Assembly: GCA_036346405.1 (NCBI GenBank)
Contig: CM070562.1
Span: 63,144,195-63,208,194, forward strand
DNA: 64,000 bases
Origin: Phyllostachys edulis
Taxonomy: Eukaryota > Streptophyta > Magnoliopsida > Poales > Poaceae
Reading direction: 5' to 3'
Part shown: in pieces, positions 1 through 12,338 of the stretch
Layout of the letters: each line of letters opens with the position of its first letter
How positions within the stretch are numbered: the stretch's first letter is position 1
Notes under the pieces: model-generated
What the model was told of the DNA's origin: nothing
Seen by the model: the letters and a program-made list of their open reading frames with translations, nothing else
Databases searched by the model: none
Position numbers and translations under genes: made by a program

Positions 1-1790
1 GCGTGTAAGCCGCGGTACGACCGCAGTGCGGTAGTACCGTGCCTTGGTCGCCGGTAGTACCGCATCACGGAATGACCGCATGTGTGCGGTATGGTTTTTC
101 CAGAATGAGTGTAATCTGGGAAATTTTGGATTTCTCTGGGTAGCGGTACGACCGCGATTATGGGTCTTGATACTACGCATGATCTTGATAAGTAGTACCG
201 GCCATAACATGGCGGTAGTACCGATTTTGTGCTGATTGTCATTTCAATTGGAGAATTGCTTTTGGGTTAGGTCAAGTTCATGGGTTTCATGGCATATGTG
301 TTGCATGATGCATGTTTTGACTAACGTGGGTCAAGTTGTGAAGAACTTGTTCCCGGATTCGATTTCTTTGTCTATTGATGTGCAGGTTGCTTGGAGGTCA
401 ATGACGGTCAACGGCGAGGATGATCGGGACTAAGCTTGGAGAGCCGAGGTCCGAAACGATCGGGATGCGGGTGAGGTCAATGGAGTCAAGCATTGCGCAA
501 GAGGACAAAGGTGACCGAACAGGCGATTCGGGCGACGGAGTTCGATCAAGCGGCGTGGGGGTCGGTGCAAGTGCCATGGTGGTTTCGGTGGGGCGGATGG
601 GAGAGACTTGCCGACATGAAGAGAGCATTTGGATCAACCTACGTGGCGAAGCATGGAGGTGCTTCACGAAGATGGGACTCGGTCTTTGCAAAAGATCGAG
701 AAGGGTATTTGGTAATTTTACCAACATCGCCTTGGTGACCTAATGCCAACCCGCGGCGCAAGACGGTGCGTCAAGAAGTGGATTAGGTCAAGAGAATTGA
801 AGACGGCGCTTTAAAATGCGTGCATGTGTGACCCGTTTGTTTTGGGCCTTAACGGGAGCCCATTAGGGTTACTCTTCTAGAAGGTCTAAGCCTCCACTAT
901 AAATAGGAGAGGGTGCTGGCCAGCACCTCTCAACCCTTTCATTGTGTTTGAAACCCTAGTTTGCTTAGGGAGAGGATTAGTGGAGGTTAGGGTTCTAGAG
1001 AGTTGGATTTGATTTCGTGCTCATGTATTGAGTCTTTGTCCTCCTTGATGGAGTGGCTGTAAACCAATACCATATCAAATCAATCCAAAGAAAGTTCTCT
1101 CAAAGATGAGTTCATTTGCTTTCTTTCTCTCTATTTGGTGATTTGAGGTCTTTCTTTGATCCGTGAGTTTTTGCTTGGTTTTTCTTCTTGATCTTGCTTG
1201 CTGGGATATGTGGGAACCCATCTAAGGTCATCTTGATCATCATCCACCCACGAGCAAGTTTTGGATCAAGTTTTACGTTTTTGCTCGGTTTTGAACCCTC
1301 CTTCGGTAAATTGCAAAAAGATCAAAACTTTGACGTGGATCTTCTCGATCGTTGCTTGGAATAGGTTCTGACATCATTAGGAAGATGTGTTTCAAATTTG
1401 GTGGAGTTTGGCCAAGCGGATCAAAAGTTACGTCGATTTTTGTTTTCGTTTTTCAGGCTGTTTCTTGTTCATTCGCTTTGATTTTCTTGTTCATCTTGAA
1501 CGACCGACCTTTGTTCATCCGGTTCGACCGGACTGCGGTACAACCGCCATCGTTCATCCGGTTCGACCGTTCATTGTTCATCAAGACTGTTCATAAGGCT
1601 GATTTTTGTGTTTTTGGTCGTTTCTTTTGGGGATTTGAAGGATTAAGTACAAGTCTTCCGCTATGCTTATATATATTGATCTTCATAGTTCTCATAGCTA
1701 TTGGAGTCAATATCATGTTTGAATCGGATCAAAGCGAAAAATTGATAGTGCTCCTATTCACCCTCCTCTAGTCGCCTTTTCGGTCCAACA
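1..1790 (+). repeat. 5' LTR (partial) of the Sirevirus-type element
   Basis: This region matches 9067-10858 almost throughout, with small indels such as around 914-922 versus 9987-9995. It ends in CCAACA and is followed by the primer-binding site. The first part is dense in short palindromic motifs of the GCGGTAGTACCGC and CGGTACGACCGC type, probably U3 regulatory sequence. A TATAAATA box lies at 898-905. Its open frames are shadows. Confidence 0.88.
898..905 (+). promoter_or_regulatory. TATA box of the 5' LTR
   Basis: TATAAATA is conserved in both LTR copies (898-905 and 9970-9977), about halfway through the LTR where the U3/R boundary is expected. Confidence 0.7.
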
Positions 1791-1792
1791 AG

Positions 1793-1804
1793 TGGTATCG
1801 AGCC
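1793..1804 (+). other. Primer-binding site (tRNA-Met type)
   Basis: TGGTATCGAGCC starts two bases after the LTR end. It resembles the usual plant initiator-Met PBS TGGTATCAGAGC. Confidence 0.75.
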
Positions 1805-1846
1805 GGTTAGTTCAATCTTGATCTTAACAGGTCCTTTGAACTGGCG

Positions 1847-3902
1847 ATGGATAAGTACTCGACCAAGCCGCATGTCTTTGATGGGCTCGACTATGCCTAT
1901 TGGAAGAATCGCATGCGAGTTTTTCTTGAGAGCGAAGGACAAGCTATATGGGAGGTTGTTCGAGCCCGCTCGGTTTTGCCCGAAGTTGCTACGCACGGCC
2001 AATGACCCTTTGGCTAACAACAACAAGGCAAAGAACCTTCTATATCTTTGGGCTTGGTAGGCAAGAGTACGATAGGATTTGCAATCTTGCGACCGCACAT
2101 GAGATTTGGCACACCCTCGAAACTTACCATGAGGGTCGTCCCAGATCAAGCAAGTGCGTCAGAATGTCTACAAGCGAGAGTACAACAAATTCGAGATGCG
2201 TCTGGTGAGAGCATCGATGGCGTCTTTACTCGTTTTAACAAGGTGATTAATCGGATGAAAATTTGTTGACATTGAGTACTCTCAATCGAGAATGCCACCC
2301 ACCTCTTGGGTGCAATCAACACCAAGGAGTGGGAGATGAAGGCAAGCGCCATAGAGGAGAACGTCGATCTCTAATCTCACTTTGGAGCTGCTTTATAGCA
2401 AGCTAAAACTCATGAGATCAAGAGAGGCGGTAATCCTAAGAAGGATAACATGGCTTTGGTGGTGATCCTCTCAAAGGACTCTGATGGTTTTTCCGAGTCT
2501 TCTTGGTTTTTCTCTTGCGTGTTTATCTCGCTATTCAAGAAGAAGAGTTTGAGAGTCTTCCGAGGCTGATTTAGCTCTTTTAGCCAAGAAAGTCACACGG
2601 GCATATAACAATGTCGAAGCAGAAGAGAGGTGGCCTGTGACATGCTATGAGTGTGGAGAGCTATATCACATCCGAGCCAAGCGCCCCTAAGTGAAAGGTA
2701 AGGGAAATCATGAGAAGGTTGCGGGAAGAAGCCTCAAGGGGCAAGCCCAAGTATGATGTTGCCAAGCTCATGAAGGTCGCTCACCGAGTTCTTGCCGCTT
2801 TGGAGATCAATCCATGAGCGATGTGGACTCGGGAGCGAGGAGGACAAGGAGGAGGAGTTTCCTCAAGACAAGAAGGGAAGGCCAAGGATTTCACCAAGGC
2901 ATGTGCTTTATGGCCGACTCGTCGACGCCGATAACGATGATGAGGTACTCTCTCCTATGATGTTCTTTACGCTAGATGCGATAACATGTATGAGCAATTG
3001 CTTAGTCAAGATAAAGCTTTAAAGTTCACCATGGCTAGGAACAAGGATTTAGAGTCACAAGTCGAGAGTTTGAAATTAGAGCTTGTGAATGCTAAAAGTC
3101 TAGATGTTGATGAATGTTCATCTGCCATGCTTTGCACTCAATTGTCTAAGCGCAATCTGCTCATGATATTGCTTTGCATCAACTTGAAAATGCTAGAACT
3201 GAGCTAATTGATGTTAAATCTGCTCCATGTGAAAAATGCTTAGATTCTAGCAAGTTGGATGCTTCGGTAATGTGAAATCTAGCTTTTGCTCTTTACGCTT
3301 AGAGCGAACATGAAGTTAAGGATATTCTAGAAGCGATTAGAGCTAAGTTTGCCAAGCAAGGATTCAATTGATTCTACATCTTGTGCCTCTTGTGCCGCCT
3401 ATAAGCTTGAAGTTGCTCATCTTAAGGAGAAACATGCTAGAGCCATTAAGGGCAAGACTTGTGAATCATGTGCTAATATTGAAAAAGAGAATGCATATCT
3501 CAAGGATACTTTAGAAAGATTCTCTAATGGTGAAAAACAGTTAAACATGATTCTAGATAAATCTAAAACTCCTTTTAAGAAGCAAGGTTTAGGATACAAC
3601 TCTTGCCAGACATGTCCAAGCCTAATGTCATTCGTGTCTTGGAAAATGGCTTAGTTGAATTCAAAACCCAACCCGCAAAAACTGTTTTTAAATCTGCAGG
3701 GTTTGTCCAACCTTCTTTTAAGCCAAAAGGTGCTTCTCCCGGTGGTACAAAATACCATTGCACCTATTGCAAGAAGAGTGGACATTTGGTTGAGTTCTGT
3801 TGGCGTAGGTTGAAGAATGCTAAGAAAAATATTGCTAGAATGTCATCTAATCAACCTAGAGCTTTTATGAGACATGGTCACGTACAAAAGAAGAACCCCT
3901 GA
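1847..3902 (+). pseudogene. gag remnant (Sirevirus type)
   Basis: The ATG at 1847 opens a frame reading MDKYSTKPHVFDGLDYAYW, typical of Copia gag starts, but a stop follows within about 45 codons and several frameshifts come after. Two zinc knuckles are visible. One near 2643 reads CYECGELYHIRAKRP, where the last Cys is changed to Arg. The other, near 3751, is intact (CX2CX4HX4C, CTYCKKSGHLVEFC). The stretch 2980-3560 between them would encode a lysine/glutamate-rich, coiled-coil-like segment in shifting frames. This was the nucleocapsid protein of the element and is not translatable as one product now. Confidence 0.75.
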
Positions 3903-4154
3903 CCTAGGATTTGTTGCACATGCTCATCACCATGTTCCTAGGCAGGATGCATCTCATGTTTCGTTACCATTGCTCAAAATAGAGCGCTAATAAAGTCAAG
4001 GATAGCACATCCGCTTTGCATACTACTTTCATGACGAGTGTCTCGATCTTGGGTTCCCAAGTCGCTTTTAACTAACTTGATGTTGAGACACATCGCTCTT
4101 TTGTTCCTTGATTTTCGAGGATTGGCGCGAAGGGGAAGAACACATGGTTAAATC

Positions 4155-5400
4155 GACTCAGGGTGTTCACGCCACATGACCGGAGACTCAAGATGGTTCA
4201 CCTCCTTCACGCGATCAACGGTGATGCCTTCATCACCTTTGGAGATGATACACAAGGCGCATTGAAGGGCTGGAATGATTAGGGTGAGCGACAAGTTCAT
4301 TCTCAAGGACGTCGCGCTTGTGTCTAAGCTAAGGTACAATCTCCTTTACGTCTCCTGACTTCTCGATGATGGCTATGAGACGCGTTTTAAGAAGAATGCC
4401 CGTCGTGTGCTTGATTCTTTTGGTGAGCTCGTTTTGGGATTTCTAGAGTTGGTAGAATTTTTGGAGCTGATTTTTACGAGTCTCTTCTTTGGATCCCTTA
4501 AGTGCTTAATTGCTTCTTCTTCGATATCGGCTTTGGCACCGACGTTTGGGGCACATTGGTTTTGATCATCGACACGAGTTAGCGGCCTTGATCTCTTGAG
4601 AGGTTTGCTTAAACTCAAAGTTATCAAGGATCTTCATGTATGCGCCTGTAGGCATGGCAAACAAGTTGCCGCCTCACACCCGTCATTGACTATGGTTATG
4701 GTGACGGACGGAGACGGTTGCTTCATATGGATCTTGTTGGTCTGCTAGGGTTCGATCATCGGTGGCAATTGGTACATTCTTGTCATAGTCGATGATTTTT
4801 CGAGATACTCTTGGGTGTTCTTTCTTGCTTGAAGGATGAGGCTTTTGATCATTATCATGACCTTGTTCTTCGTTTGGCTTCGAACTTCCGGTGCCTTGAG
4901 AGCGATCATGATGATAATGGCACGGAGTTCAAAACGCCTCTTTGCCTCTTTTGTCCGAAGCGGTATTGAGCATCAGTTCTCTTCTCCACACGTCCCTCAA
5001 CAAAATGGCGTTGTGGAAAGGAAGAACAGGACTCTAGTCGAGATGGCTAGGGCGATCTTTGGATGAGTATAGCACACCGAGGAGATTTTGGGCGAAGCTA
5101 TTGCTACTGACTTGCCATATTTCAAACCGTGTCTTTTGAGACCGTCTTTGGGCAAGACTTCATATGAGCTTCGTTTTGGTAGAAAACCCTCTGTTTCTCA
5201 CTTTCGAGTCTTTGGATCGAAGTGTTTTATTCTCAAGACAGGAACCTAGATAAATTTGAATCAAGGACTTGTGATGGCTTATTTCTAGGTTATCCCGCAC
5301 ATTCGAGGGTTTTCGGGTTTTAATGTTGAAACTAACATTGTTCAGAGACATGCAATGTCACTTTTGATGAGACTAGCCACGAGCTAGATCCGATGTTTGG
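4155..5400 (+). pseudogene. Protease and integrase remnant
   Basis: The aspartic protease motif DSGCSRHMTG starts at 4155, with a stop two codons upstream. Further on, in changing frames, come the GAG-pre-integrase zinc region (around 4550-4680) and the integrase core. The three acidic residues can be placed: Asp in HMDLVG (about 4722-4740), Asp in DNGTEF (about 4914-4931) and Glu in NGVVERKNRT (about 5005-5034). The core is split by frameshifts and a stop near 5066. Confidence 0.75.
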
Positions 5401-5699
5401 TGACTTCTGGTGACAGAGAGCATTTTTGTTGAAGAAGATGAGGATGAACTTGATTTTGCTCCTTCACATGTTCCGATGTTCTGTGCAAGCCGCCCAAGCT
5501 CGAGTAACCTTTCACGATCGCTTCACCTCCAATTGAGGCTCTGCTGTGACTTCTTCATCGCGAGTACTGCGGAGGTTGAGGAGATGCTATCTCCCCAGCG
5601 CTCCTTTGCACATTGAAGCAACACCCTCCGGATCGGATGATTGGTAATCTCCATGAGCGAGTCACTCGCTCCTGTATCATGATCCGAGTCTTTTCTCTC

Positions 5700-7190
5700 A
5701 CTCTGCATTTGTAGCTTCTTTTGAACCCAAAGATATATCACATGCTTTATCTGATGCTAGTTGGGTCAATGCCATGCATGAGGAGTTAGAGAATTTTGAA
5801 AGAAATAAAGTTTGGAACCTTGTAGATCCTCCTAGTGGTTATAATGTTATAGGAACCCGTTGGGTGTTCAAAAATAAACAAAATGAGGATGGTTACGTGG
5901 TTAGAAACAAGGCTAGATTGGTAGCTCGGGGTTTTAGCCAGTTGAGGGTTAGATTTTGATGAGACCTTCGCTCTGTTGCTAGATTAGAAGCCATTAGCAT
6001 CTTGCTTGCATTTCTCTGCATCTAAAGGTTTTAGGTTGCATCAAATGGATGTTAAGAGTGCCTTCTGAATGGTTTTATAGAGGAGGAAGTGTATGTTAGG
6101 CAACCCCGGCTTTGAGGATCCCAAGCACCACGATCGTGTTTACAAGTTATCCAAAGCCTTGTATGGTCTTAAGCAAGCCCCTAGAGCACTGGTATGATAG
6201 ACTTAAGACCTTCTTGCTTAAGAATGATTTTGAAATGGGAAAGGTTGATAAGACTCTTTTCATTCTTAGGCATGGCAATGACTTCTGCTTGTTGATTTAT
6301 GTAGATGATATTATCTTTGGTGGTTCCTCTCATGCTCTTGTTTCCAGTTTTACGAGACCATGTCGAGGAATTTGAGATGAGTATGATGGGAGAGCTCAAC
6401 TACTTTCGGGGCTACAAATCAAGCAAATGCAAGGAAGGATCTTCATCCATCAAGCGAAGTACACCAAGGATTTGCTCAAGCGTTTTGAGATGGGTGATTG
6501 CAAGTCGATCGCCACTCCCATGGCGACATCGATTATTTTGGATCCAGATGAGGAAGGAGAAGCCGTGGATCAACGCGAGTACCGCATGACATGATCGGCT
6601 CCCTTCATATCTAACGGCCTCAAGACCGGACATCCGCCATGATCTGCCTCTGTGCGAGGTTTCAGCGCCACCGAGGACTTCACATCGCCAAGCCGTTAAG
6701 CGCATTTTCGGTATTTACACTCTACCCTTCATTATGGTATTTGGTATTCTTGTTCTTCTTATTTGTCCATTCGGGGTTTTGATTCGATTTTATGGGTCAG
6801 AGGCTAGATAGGAAGAGCACATCCGGCACATGTCATTTCTTAGACACTTCTCTTGTCTCTTGGTCTTCTAGGAAGCGGTCTTACATTGCACAATCCTTCT
6901 TTGTTGAATATGTAGCTCGCCGCTAGTTGTCAGAGTCGATTTTGTGGATGGTCTCCACTCTAAAGGATTTTGGGTTAACTTTGCTAGTGTTCCTCTCTTC
7001 GTGACAACACTTACGCTATTAACATTGCTAAAAACCCGATTGCAACATTCTAGGACCAAGCACATAGACATTCGCTATCACTTCCTTAGAGACCACGTTG
7101 AGAAGGGTGATATTGTGCTACATTTTGTGGAGTCCGAGGCTCGATTAGCGATATCCTCACCAAGCCTTTAGACCCAACAAGGTTTGCCAC
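5700..7190 (+). pseudogene. Reverse transcriptase and RNase H remnant
   Basis: RT starts around 5720 with the conserved Copia opening (MHEELENFERNKVWNLV at 5774) and runs through KARLVARGFSQ (about 5910-5943), where a frameshift occurs. The catalytic YVDD box is intact at 6298-6309. The RNase H portion (about 6750-7170) is recognisable only in pieces, such as the Lys-Ser-Thr-Ser-Gly segment near 6815 and TKHIDIRYHFLRDHVEKGD near 7058. At least four frame breaks are needed to read through. Confidence 0.75.
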
Positions 7191-7234
7191 CTTGAGAAGT
7201 GAGCTAGGGGTAATTTATCCCTATGGGTTGGTTT

Positions 7235-8951
7235 GAGGGGGAGTTGGATCTTTTCTGATTTTTTCTTGTTCTTTTGGTTTCTTTTTGATCTTCTTTTGAT
7301 CTTGTTGATCTTTTTAGGCTTTTTAGGCTTTATGAGCTTTTCTTGCATCTCATTGTATCATATTGCATTCATATGAAAAATCCAAAAAGATGCATTGTAA
7401 TATAAGCTTTTCTGCTTATCTTTTAAAATTAATGAAGCTTTGCTTATTACCCTTTGGAGCTTTAGTGTTTCAAATTCTTGCTCAATGCCATGTCTAGTTC
7501 TTTGACTTGCTAGAATTATCATGCTTTCACATGTGTAGCTAAGTCTTTCTTTGTATGAGCTAGAACTTGAAAAACAACTTGAACTAAGAAATTAGCAATT
7601 TGTGAATTGTTCACCCGATTCATTAATTAGTGCTCCTTTTATGACATTGGCCTGTCAAAATTGCTTTGTTAGCTCTTGAATCTAGCTTTGATCATTACTT
7701 GAGCTTTTTGTGTTCTTGAGAATCTAAAACCGCTCTTGTGCAAAATAAAAAAATGATCTCTTTTGTGCGAAAAGAACTGATCTCACCAATTCTTTCTCAT
7801 GAGACTGCTTGCCATGGTACTAGGCATGAACTCAGGGGGAGTTTTGGATGACCTAGACCACTCTCTTAAGCTTTTGTTGCTTGGGATGGTCGTAGTGAGG
7901 CTTGAGATCTAGCACAATGCTAAAAATACAAATTGTCAAATTGGTTGAAACTTAGGAAGAGATTGTGGATGGCTCCTAGTCCAGGATCTTCTTTACTAAG
8001 ATAGACTCTTTTATCAACTTGAATATTCATTGCAATTGAAAAACAGTTGAAAATGGGCATTTGAGAAAATTGAGCAAAATGATTCAATTCGGGACCTTTT
8101 GTCTCTTAATGTGGTCATAGTTAGCTTTTGGATCTCACGTTGACATTTTGACATGGCGATATCATTTTAGGATCACTATTGATGAACTTGCTAGATTTGA
8201 AGCTTTGCTTAAAATGCTAAAATTCATTGCTTTATATTGAGCCTTCTTGCTTAGCTTTGTTATATATGTTTTATCATGATCTTGCTAGCTATTGTTAGGC
8301 TTGATATGTTGTTTGTGCAACTTTAGAAATGCTAACTTGTTCTTTTGGGTAATCTCCAAAGCTTCTTGTACTCAACAATTGAAAAATACAAAAATTGAAG
8401 CCACTCCATTGCATTTCATGCATACTCCTTCTTATGCTTTTTCCTCATTCGCATTTGTCATCTCTCGGACGAGAGGAAGGCGTGATTCCTTGATGACTCC
8501 ATTGTCAAAGGGAGAAGATATTGTAAAAATGTTAAAAAGGGAGAAGTTGTTTGGGGAGAAGATGTTTGAAAAAGGGGAGTTCTTGGAGAAAAATTGAAAT
8601 TCGAGGATCATAGTGAGGGGAGTTTCTTATTTGCATTCTTATGGTTTTATTGCTACTTCGATCTTGAATTGCAATTCTTGATCCTCACAATGATCAAAGG
8701 TCATATCGAACAATTGTTCTTTCATATGGACCTTAAGTGAGATTTTGACACTTTTCGGATTTTGAAGCTTTCTTGCTTTCTTTTGTCGTATCTCACTTGT
8801 CGATACTATTCGGAGCCAACTTGGTCATTTCCTTTGCTTTTTCTTGCATTTGGATCAAGTTGTGCCTTTGAGCAAAAACGTCGAGTTTTACTTTTCAAAC
8901 CTCAAAATTTGCATTTAGGGAAATTGCCAATGTGTTCATCAAGGGGGAGAT
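7235..8951 (+). other. Non-coding 3' region with repeated polypurine tracts
   Basis: This 1.7 kb AT-rich stretch between RNase H and the 3' LTR has no credible gene. Purine tracts recur: GAGGGGGAG at 7235, CAGGGGGAG at about 7833, AAAGGGAGAAG at about 8507, AAAAAGGGAGAAG at about 8533, AAAAAGGGGAG at about 8570, GAGGGGAG at about 8615 and CAAGGGGGAGA at 8940, directly before the LTR. Multiple polypurine tracts are a described hallmark of Sireviruses. No envelope-like ORF was recognised. Confidence 0.65.
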
Positions 8952-10858
8952 TGTGGATATCATGGGGATATACCTGAGATCTTAGGATGATGTTACAATT
9001 GGCAATATCGTTCTCGGTTTGTCGAAATAGCGTTTTCAGCAAGTGTCAGGATAATCGGTCGTACCGGCGTGTAAGCAGTAAGTGTGCAGACATGATCTTG
9101 AGCAGAGTACCGTGCCTTGGTTGCCGGTTGTACCGCATCGCGGAATGACCGCATGTGTGCGCTATGGTTTTTCCAGAACGAGTGTAATCTGGGAAATTTT
9201 GGATTTCTCTGGGTAGCGATGCGGCCGCTAGATTATGGGGTCTTGATTACTCATTGATCTTGATAATAGTACCGCCATAACATGGCGGTAGTACCGATTT
9301 TGTGCTGATTGTCATTTCAATTGGAGAATTGCTTTTGGGTTAGGTCAAGTTCATGGGTTTCATGGCATATGTGTTGCATGATGCATGTTTTGACTAACGT
9401 GGGTCAAGTTGTGAAGAACTTGTTCCCGGATTCGATTTCTTTGTCTATTGATGTGCAGGTTGCTTGGAGGTCAATGACGGTCAGCGGCGAGATGATCGGG
9501 ACTAAGCTTGGAGAGCCGAGGTCCGAAACGATCGGGATGCGGGTGAGGTCAATGGAGTCAAGCATTGCGCAAGAGGACAAAGGTGACCGAAAAGGCGATT
9601 CGGTCTGACGGGTTCGATCAAGCGGCGTGGGGTCGGTGCAAGTGCCATGGTGGTTTCGGTGGAGCCGGATGGGAGAGACTTGCCGACATGAAGAGCAGCT
9701 GGATCAACCTACACGTGGCGAAGCATGGAGGTGCTTCACGAAGATGGGACTCGGTCTTTGCAAAAGATCGAGAAGGGTATTTTGGTAATTTTACCAAATC
9801 GCCTTTGGTGACCTAATGCCAACCAGCGGCGCAAGGCAAGCGTCAAGAAGTGGATTAGGTCAAGAGAATTGAAGACGGCGCTTTAAAATGCGTGCATGTG
9901 TGACCCGTTTGTTTTGGGCCTTAACGGGAGCCCATTAGGGTTACTCTTCTAGAAGGTCTAAGCCTCCACTATAAATAGGAGAGGGTGTGGCGGCACCTCT
10001 CAACCCTTTCATTGTGTTTGAAACCCTAGTTTGCTTAGGGAGAGGATTAGTGGAGGTTAGGGTTCTAGAGAGTTGGATTTGATTTCGTGCTCATGTATTG
10101 AGTCTTTGTCCTCCTTGATGGAGTGGCTGTAAACCAATACCATATCAAATCAATCCAAAGAAAGTTCTCTCAAAGATGAGTTCATTTGCTTTCTTTTCTC
10201 TATTTGGTGATTTGAGGTCTTTCTTTGATCCGTGAGTTTTTGCTTGGTTTTTCTTCTTGATCTTGCTTGCTGGGATATGTGGGAACCCATCTAAGGTCAT
10301 CTTGATCATCATCCACCCACGAGCAAGTTTTGGATCAAGTTTTACGTTTTTGCTCGGTTTTGAACCCTCCTTCGGTAAATTGCAAAAGATCAAAACTTTG
10401 ACGTGGATCTTCTCGATCGTTGCTTGAATAGGTTCCCGACATCATTAGGAAGATGTGTTTCAAATTTGGTGGAGTTTGGCCAAGCGGATCAAAAGTTACG
10501 TCGATTTTTGTTTTCGTTTTTCAGGCTGTTTCTTGTTCATTCGCTTTGATTTTATTGTTCATCTTGAACGACCGACATTTGTTCATCCGGTTCGACCGGA
10601 CTGCGGTACAACCGCCATCTGTTCATCCGGTTCGACCGTTATTGTTCATCAAGACTGTTCATAAGGCTGATTTTTGTGTTTTTGGTCGCTTTTGGGGATT
10701 TGAAGGGATTAAGTACAAGTCTTCCGCTATGCTTATATATATTGATCTTCATAGTTCTCATAGCTATTGGAGTCAATATCATGTTTGAATCGGATCAAAG
10801 CGAAAAATTGATAGTGCTCCTATTCACCCCCCCCTCTAGTCGCCTTTTCGGTCCAACA
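8952..10858 (+). repeat. 3' LTR of the Sirevirus-type element
   Basis: The complete LTR runs from TGTGGATATC to GGTCCAACA, with a TATA box at 9970-9977. It differs from the left copy by scattered substitutions and small indels, so the insertion is not recent. A run of eight Cs near 10827 sits where the left copy has CCCTCC. Confidence 0.88.
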
Positions 10859-11942
10859 AATTATACTTGAATAACCCTAATTATACATTTGGGATGTTAC
10901 AGCCATTGACTGTGACAATGTATCTAAGCAAATCAATACACCATTTCCTTCTGCATGCTACCTTAGTTTGCATGTATGAGGAAGTTCTTAGTATTGTCTT
11001 ATGTTGATGAAGCACTGATATTTCAAAGTAATCAAACAATGCCTTAAGTTCCTTATGTTTTTTTAGCTAGCGATTGTCCACATAGATTTTGTTGTTTCAT
11101 GGATTATGTTTTTGGCACCAACTTTAAATTTAGTCACTTCATAATTTCTTAGCAACATATGCATTTGAGTTACACTTCATATGCGTCCAAGGCATGAAGA
11201 GTTAAATCGTATGTTTTCTTAATTATTTTGTAATGTCACTAAATTACTTTGAGATGTTTGTAGTAAGAACAATTTGTACTTTCATTTTTGCTATTGCGGA
11301 TCTTGACTTTTAACATTGAACTATATTTTGTTAACTCCGAATACCCATCCTAAAAATCATAGGCCTGCCACTGATACACATGTACCTATATTGAATCTCA
11401 AGCAATGTGTTGATAATGTGTGCAACAAAATATCTTATTAGTTTACATGGTCTTAGAGTACCTTGCTCTTGTTCACGTATACACTGATGCACCATGTACG
11501 ATCTACCTTAAACTTATCTTCCCTCACACGTTGGTTGCCCCACCGAACCGTATGTTTTCTATCTCTTCTCGCTATCATAGCTTTTCTGCTTCAGTCTTCA
11601 ACAGTAAACCCAATTTTTTATTGACCCATCTCAACTACTACCCCTTTCAATGCAATGCTCTATGGTATGCTATTCTTGATTTTTTTTTCTTATTTAGTTG
11701 GCAAGCCCATAATTGCATGCAGAAGCCAAGTCCTTATGGCAAAGGAGAAAAACAGAACAACAGCTTGCTCAATGAAGCAAGGCAGATGTCGAAATTACGG
11801 TGAGGAAGCAGTTTTAATGGATGGAGACCACGTTCCAAGCGTGAAGGACACGGAGTTGAAATGTGGTGTGAGCAGGACAAAAAAAATAGAGGGGTGTCAA
11901 TAAGATAAAGCTATCATGAGTAAATGTAGCAAATACACATGA
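10859..11942. other. AT-rich intergenic stretch, no gene recognised
   Basis: The sequence is AT-rich with frequent stops on both strands. The longest open frames (11420-11903) lack codon bias and family resemblance. It is the ancestral flank between two LTR elements. Confidence 0.5.
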
Positions 11943-11947
11943 GTAAC

Positions 11948-12308
11948 TGTCACGGACCGGCGGACCTTCATTGGGCTTTGTCCGTGGGTTGTGCGTACAT
12001 GGGCTGGACTTGATCATGGCCCAAGTTGGTGGCAGAGGGCACTACAAAAAGAAGAGCAAAGAAGACAAACTTGGGGATATGGAAGAACATCGATCTGCTG
12101 GCTCCCTTCTCCCTCTCTTTTCTTCTTCCCGATTGCTACTCTTCCCCAATTCCTTTCTCTAAATCCCCAAACCCCAAATTGCTTCTCCCATCTAGCTTCT
12201 AATTTACCCCCAAGTTGTATTCTCAAGAACTTGTGTATCGTGTTTGTATCGGATCATATTCTCTTGCCCAGCCTATGCATTTGAGTTCATCCAATTGGGT
12301 ACGTGACA
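11948..12308 (+). repeat. 5' LTR of the transducing element
   Basis: Starts TGTCACGGACCGG and ends GGGTACGTGACA, paired with 15061-15423. The left TSD GTAAC immediately precedes it. Confidence 0.93.
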
Positions 12309-12310
12309 AT

Positions 12311-12324
12311 TGGTATCAGAGTGC
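12311..12324 (+). other. Primer-binding site (tRNA-Met type)
   Basis: TGGTATCAGAGTGC lies two bases downstream of the LTR. Its first 11 bases match the standard plant tRNA-Met PBS. Confidence 0.8.
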
Positions 12325-12338
12325 TTTCGATCCTGAGG

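Larger units (their letters stand above)
1..10858 (+). mobile_element. Sirevirus-type Ty1/Copia retrotransposon, decayed, cut by left window edge
   Basis: Two long direct repeats (1-1790 and 8952-10858) flank gag, protease, integrase, RT and RNase H remnants in Copia order. The complete right LTR starts TG and ends CA and is 1907 bp long; the left copy lacks about 115 bp outside the window. A tRNA-Met-type primer site follows the left LTR and a purine tract precedes the right one. The Sirevirus assignment rests on the gag and pol style (CCHC knuckle, YVDD followed by IIFGGSS), the very long LTRs and several purine tracts in a long non-coding stretch before the 3' LTR. Frameshifts and stops break every domain, so the copy cannot make a functional polyprotein. 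The right flank is AATTA; the matching left TSD lies outside the window. Confidence 0.88.

Noticed and set aside
8292..8597. Possible envelope-like ORF of the Sirevirus-type element
   Set aside because: 101 codons in a non-coding stretch with purine tracts; no signal peptide/membrane pattern typical of env-like products and no similarity recognised.
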